A stretch of DNA of 33,920 bases from GCA-002722245 sp964230605. GTDB taxonomy: Bacteria > Bacteroidota > Bacteroidia > Flavobacteriales_C > GCA-002722245. Below are positions 31,715 through 33,920 of the stretch, one piece after another. Within the stretch, counting starts at the first letter, position 1; the number at the start of each line of letters is the position of its first letter. The notes below the pieces were generated by a model. It was not told where the DNA came from, did not search any database, and worked only from the letters and a program-made list of their open reading frames with translations. The stretch is taken from positions 1-33,920 of the forward strand of contig CAXRIN010000004.1 in assembly GCA_964230605.1 (NCBI GenBank), written 5' to 3'. The translations under genes were made by a program, and so were the position numbers.

Positions 31715-31749
31715 AGCCCCAACGTCAACTTTCACTGACTGTTGGGGCT
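31715..31749 (+). terminator. Terminator after etfBA
   Basis: AGCCCCAAC (31715-31723) pairs with GTTGGGGCT (31741-31749). An inner GTCA/TGAC extends the stem with a one-base bulge. A TTATTGTTTCTGTTTTTT tail follows. Confidence 0.8.
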
Positions 31750-31796
31750 TATTGTTTCTGTTTTTTCGTATTCTTGCATTTCGGAAACAATAATAA

Positions 31797-32405
31797 ATGA
31801 ATAAAATAGGGTTAGAAATAATAGGATTATCATACAGTCAGACACAATCTGGTGCGTATGCCCTAGTATTAGGAGAGAAGGATGGAAATAGAAGATTACC
31901 AATTATAATTGGTGGTTTTGAAGCTCAAGCTATCGCAATTGAGCTTGAAAACATGACTCCGAGTAGACCCTTAACTCACGATTTATTTAAAACTTTCGCT
32001 TCAACATTCGACATCAAGATTAAAGAGGTTATCATTTACAATCTCGTTGAGGGTATCTTCTTCGCCAAATTAATTTGTAACCAAGATGGAAAAGAAGTTG
32101 AAATAGACGCAAGAACTTCAGATGCAATTGCACTCGCTGTAAGATTTAATTGCCCTGTTTATACTTTTGAATTTATTCTTTCTTCTGCAGGAATTATTTT
32201 AGACGAAGACTCTGATGGATTAAATTTTGAGGAAGATGTACCTTCTGATGAAGAAATCTCTGAATTAGTTGACGAGAACCCAAACGATTTTTCAAAAAAG
32301 TCAACTAATGATCTTGAGCAATTATTAAACGAAGCTATTCAACAAGAAGATTACGAAAGAGCTTCTATAATAAGAGACGAGATCAACAAAAGACAAGCAA
32401 ACTAA
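31797..32405 (+). CDS. Bifunctional nuclease family protein with C-terminal UVR motif
   Basis: 202 residues. The BFN (DUF151) domain fills about 1-130, with GLEIIGLSYSQTQSGAYALV, GEKDGNRRLPIIIGGFEAQAI and IDARTSDAIALAVRF. An acidic linker (DEDSDGLNFEEDVPSDEE) leads to a UVR motif of the UvrB/C type at about 168-200 (LEQLLNEAIQQEDYERASII). This domain pair is usual in Bacteroidota. The family is named for DNase/RNase activity shown in plants and is thought to act on nucleic acids here as well; the UVR helix pair gives a protein contact. It starts after the etfA terminator, with a separate transcript likely, and its stop is 13 nt from the convergent pseudogene. Confidence 0.88.
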   Translation: MNKIGLEIIGLSYSQTQSGAYALVLGEKDGNRRLPIIIGGFEAQAIAIELENMTPSRPLTHDLFKTFASTFDIKIKEVIIYNLVEGIFFAKLICNQDGKEVEIDARTSDAIALAVRFNCPVYTFEFILSSAGIILDEDSDGLNFEEDVPSDEEISELVDENPNDFSKKSTNDLEQLLNEAIQQEDYERASIIRDEINKRQAN

Positions 32406-32418
32406 ATTTGCAAACGTC

Positions 32419-33717
32419 TTAATTCACCACCTCACTCATATATTTCTCAACATCATCCTTACTCACTAAGGCCGATTTTATTGAAACTATCTTTTGATCT
32501 GTTGTTTTTAATTTAGAGAAAGCCAACCTATTCTCCTTTTCACCGTTTGCTTGAACCGCAAAAATAGTTACATCAGCACCTTTAGGTATTTCGGGAGTTT
32601 GATAAGTCCCGTTTGAAACTCTGTAAAGAGGCAAAACACTATTAATATCTTTAAAGATGATATAGACGGAAAACTGTTCTTTACATATTCCATCATCAAC
32701 TTTTAACTTCATAACAATCTTTTCTTCTTGATTGTAAAACCTGTCACAATTAATCCAACCAAGATTTGAAAATTCACCAATCAAATAATCCCCTAACGCA
32801 CCACTGTTATCACTTGATACATAAACTCCCTCTAAAGCTTGATAATTACCTTCTGAATCTAAATAATACTCTCCAAACTTACCACCACCAGTCCTTTCAT
32901 CAAAAGATGTCCGAACATCTTCCTCCTCAGCAACTGGAGACTTTGTTGAATAGAACTTTTGCGCCTTGTTTTCCTTCCAAACTAATCCGTTTTGAGTTTC
33001 TTGCCCATAAAAAGAATAAAAATCTTGATTTGAATTACCTTCTTTGATTTTTAATGTATAACTAACATTCCTGCGAAGGGCAACTTTTTCTCCACTAGCA
33101 AATGCTTCTATCAAATACATACCTTGAGTTTCTATCATTCCTTTATCACCTTGTGCAGTTACGCCATATTTCACAAAATCAACTTTTGAAGTAAACTCTT
33201 TTATTTTAACAGTAATAACATCTGAACTTGAACCTTCAAAACTCATGGCTCCGAATTCAATTATATTCCCAGAATTGAGATTAAAACTATGGCCATTAAT
33301 ATTTTTAAAAGACTCCGATATTTCATTTGGAATTCGATCTCCTTTTTGAACTTTTACCGAACCAACTAACTTCATTGGTTTATTCACCCAAAGATGCTCA
33401 AATGACGAATATTTATATTTGAAATTTTTGACATCCAAACCATTATTTTTTAAAAAATCGCCAATAGCACGATTCCTGATCTTTGCATTTTTGAAAGCCA
33501 ACATTCGATTTTCCTTAATCTCCTTTACTGAAATTGTTGTAAAATAAAGCCAATCACCTTCGCCAATTTTAATATATTAATATATTATTATATTTTTATT
33601 TTCTAAACTTAGAGAAACGCAATTATCAACAAACTCCAACTTAACTCCCCTGGTTAAATCCTTCGCATGAATAAATGGAGAAAAAAGCAATAAAGCAAAA
33701 ACAAAACACACCTTCAT
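32419..33717 (-). pseudogene. Secreted protein gene interrupted by an in-frame TAA
   Basis: The ATG at 33715-33717 starts a clear signal peptide (VCFVFALLLFSPFIHA) followed by KDLTRGVKLEFVDNC, then reaches TAA at 33577-33579 (codon 47). Without any frameshift, the same frame continues IKIGEGDWLYFTTISVK and runs to 32419, giving 361 residues from the next ATG (33504) and about 432 in all. The segment FKNAKIRNRAIGDFLKNNGL is faintly OmpA-like; the middle part (NLNSGNIIEFGAMSFEG onward) resembles a beta domain I recall from surface proteins of Bacteroidota. The TAA lies in an AT-only stretch of short repeats (33568-33600). Substitution, multiple-of-three slippage or an assembly error would all explain it. 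The remaining downstream open frame has no signal peptide of its own. Confidence 0.7.
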
Positions 33718-33783
33718 AACTAAACTTTTTCTTCATAACGAAAGAAAAACAAAAAGTAACAATGATGGATAATTGAAGGTAAA

Positions 33784-33920
33784 AACCTGAGCTCGATTCT
33801 AAAAAATAGTTAATTGGCATGTCTTAATTTCTTGAAATTTAATCTTCGGTTTTTTAGGGAAGAAAGAATATGCAATTAAAGCTGCAATAGTATTTACAAT
33901 AAATCCCTTAAAAGATCTAT
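33784..33920 (-). mobile_element. End of an IS982-type insertion sequence
   Basis: Transposase 3' end plus about 15 nt to the left. The sequence AACCTGAGCTCGATTCT at 33784-33800 is the probable terminal inverted repeat region, but the exact end is a guess. Between it and the pseudogene start (33718-33783) nothing recognisable was seen. Confidence 0.45.
33799..33918 (-). CDS. IS982-family transposase, C-terminal fragment (cut by window edge)
   Basis: The minus strand enters from the window edge and reads RSFKGFIVNTIAALIAYSFF, then PKKPKIKF, ending QLTIF and TAG at 33799-33801. IS982-type transposases end with just this: a His-Arg-Ser-Phe, a hydrophobic helix with AxIAY, then PKKP. The partial first codon is compatible with His. 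Only about 39 residues are visible and no catalytic residue is in the window. The family was not searched. Confidence 0.65.
   Translation of the reverse strand, partial: RSFKGFIVNTIAALIAYSFFPKKPKIKFQEIKTCQLTIF

Noticed and set aside
1..33920. A CRISPR array, prophage, defence island or tRNA genes
   Set aside because: No regularly spaced repeats, no phage structural or nuclease-helicase defence genes, and no cloverleaf with a CCA end were found by eye on either strand.

Overview
The window is low-G+C DNA, roughly one third G+C by eye. The gene content points to a member of the Bacteroidota, most likely the Flavobacteriales. The markers are a TonB receptor with a carboxypeptidase-regulatory-like domain paired with a DUF4249 lipoprotein, DUF5723/TSP3 and DUF6268 barrels, many lipoproteins with short Ser-Cys lipoboxes, a 7TMR-DISM/SpoIIE protein, and a bifunctional nuclease carrying a UVR motif. 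No rRNA, tRNA or CRISPR array was seen. The longest stretches without a gene are about 240 nt (1260-1497) and 220 nt (8892-9111).

Layout. 1-1259: the end of an IS1595-type transposase runs into a PAS/HisKA histidine kinase gene, which loses its ATPase half. 1498-5364: DUF4249 lipoprotein, TonB receptor and a 2-oxoglutarate/Fe(II) oxygenase, all on the minus strand. 5466-8891: two tiny minus-strand genes diverge from a small acidic lipoprotein, an OmpR-type regulator and its kinase, followed by an orphan acyl carrier protein and an 82-aa protein. Three of these transcription units carry the same 17-bp direct-repeat site, 36 or 37 nt before the start codon. 9112-12419: a 7TMR-DISM/PP2C phosphatase converges on queA. 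12557-14484: TauE/SafE permease, MazG-like pyrophosphohydrolase, methyltransferase. 14519-18591: a tightly packed five-gene export operon with two lipoproteins built from LGR-type helical repeats, a Tat-exported alkaline-phosphatase-fold protein, a cytochrome c-like lipoprotein with a CX4CH motif, and a small lipoprotein. 18645-21672: a methyltransferase, then a four-gene envelope operon including DUF2147 and DUF6268. 21735-28603: a DUF5723/TSP3 barrel with its 697-aa lipoprotein partner, and a DUF3352/beta-propeller protein. 28800-32405: pdhB diverging from etfB-etfA and a bifunctional nuclease. 32419-33717: a secreted-protein gene interrupted by an in-frame TAA inside an AT-rich repeat. 33799-33920: the end of an IS982-type transposase.

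The two most interesting units are the local two-component regulon at 5.5-8.9 kb, where the matching operators and their matched distance to the start codons can be read directly, and the 14.5-18.6 kb operon. The latter looks like a compact relative of the planctomycete-style set of PSCyt1, DUF1501 and PSD1-type proteins. Insertion sequences sit at both edges, so the window may be a contig broken at repeated elements. Function assignments rest on reading motifs by eye; no database search was run.
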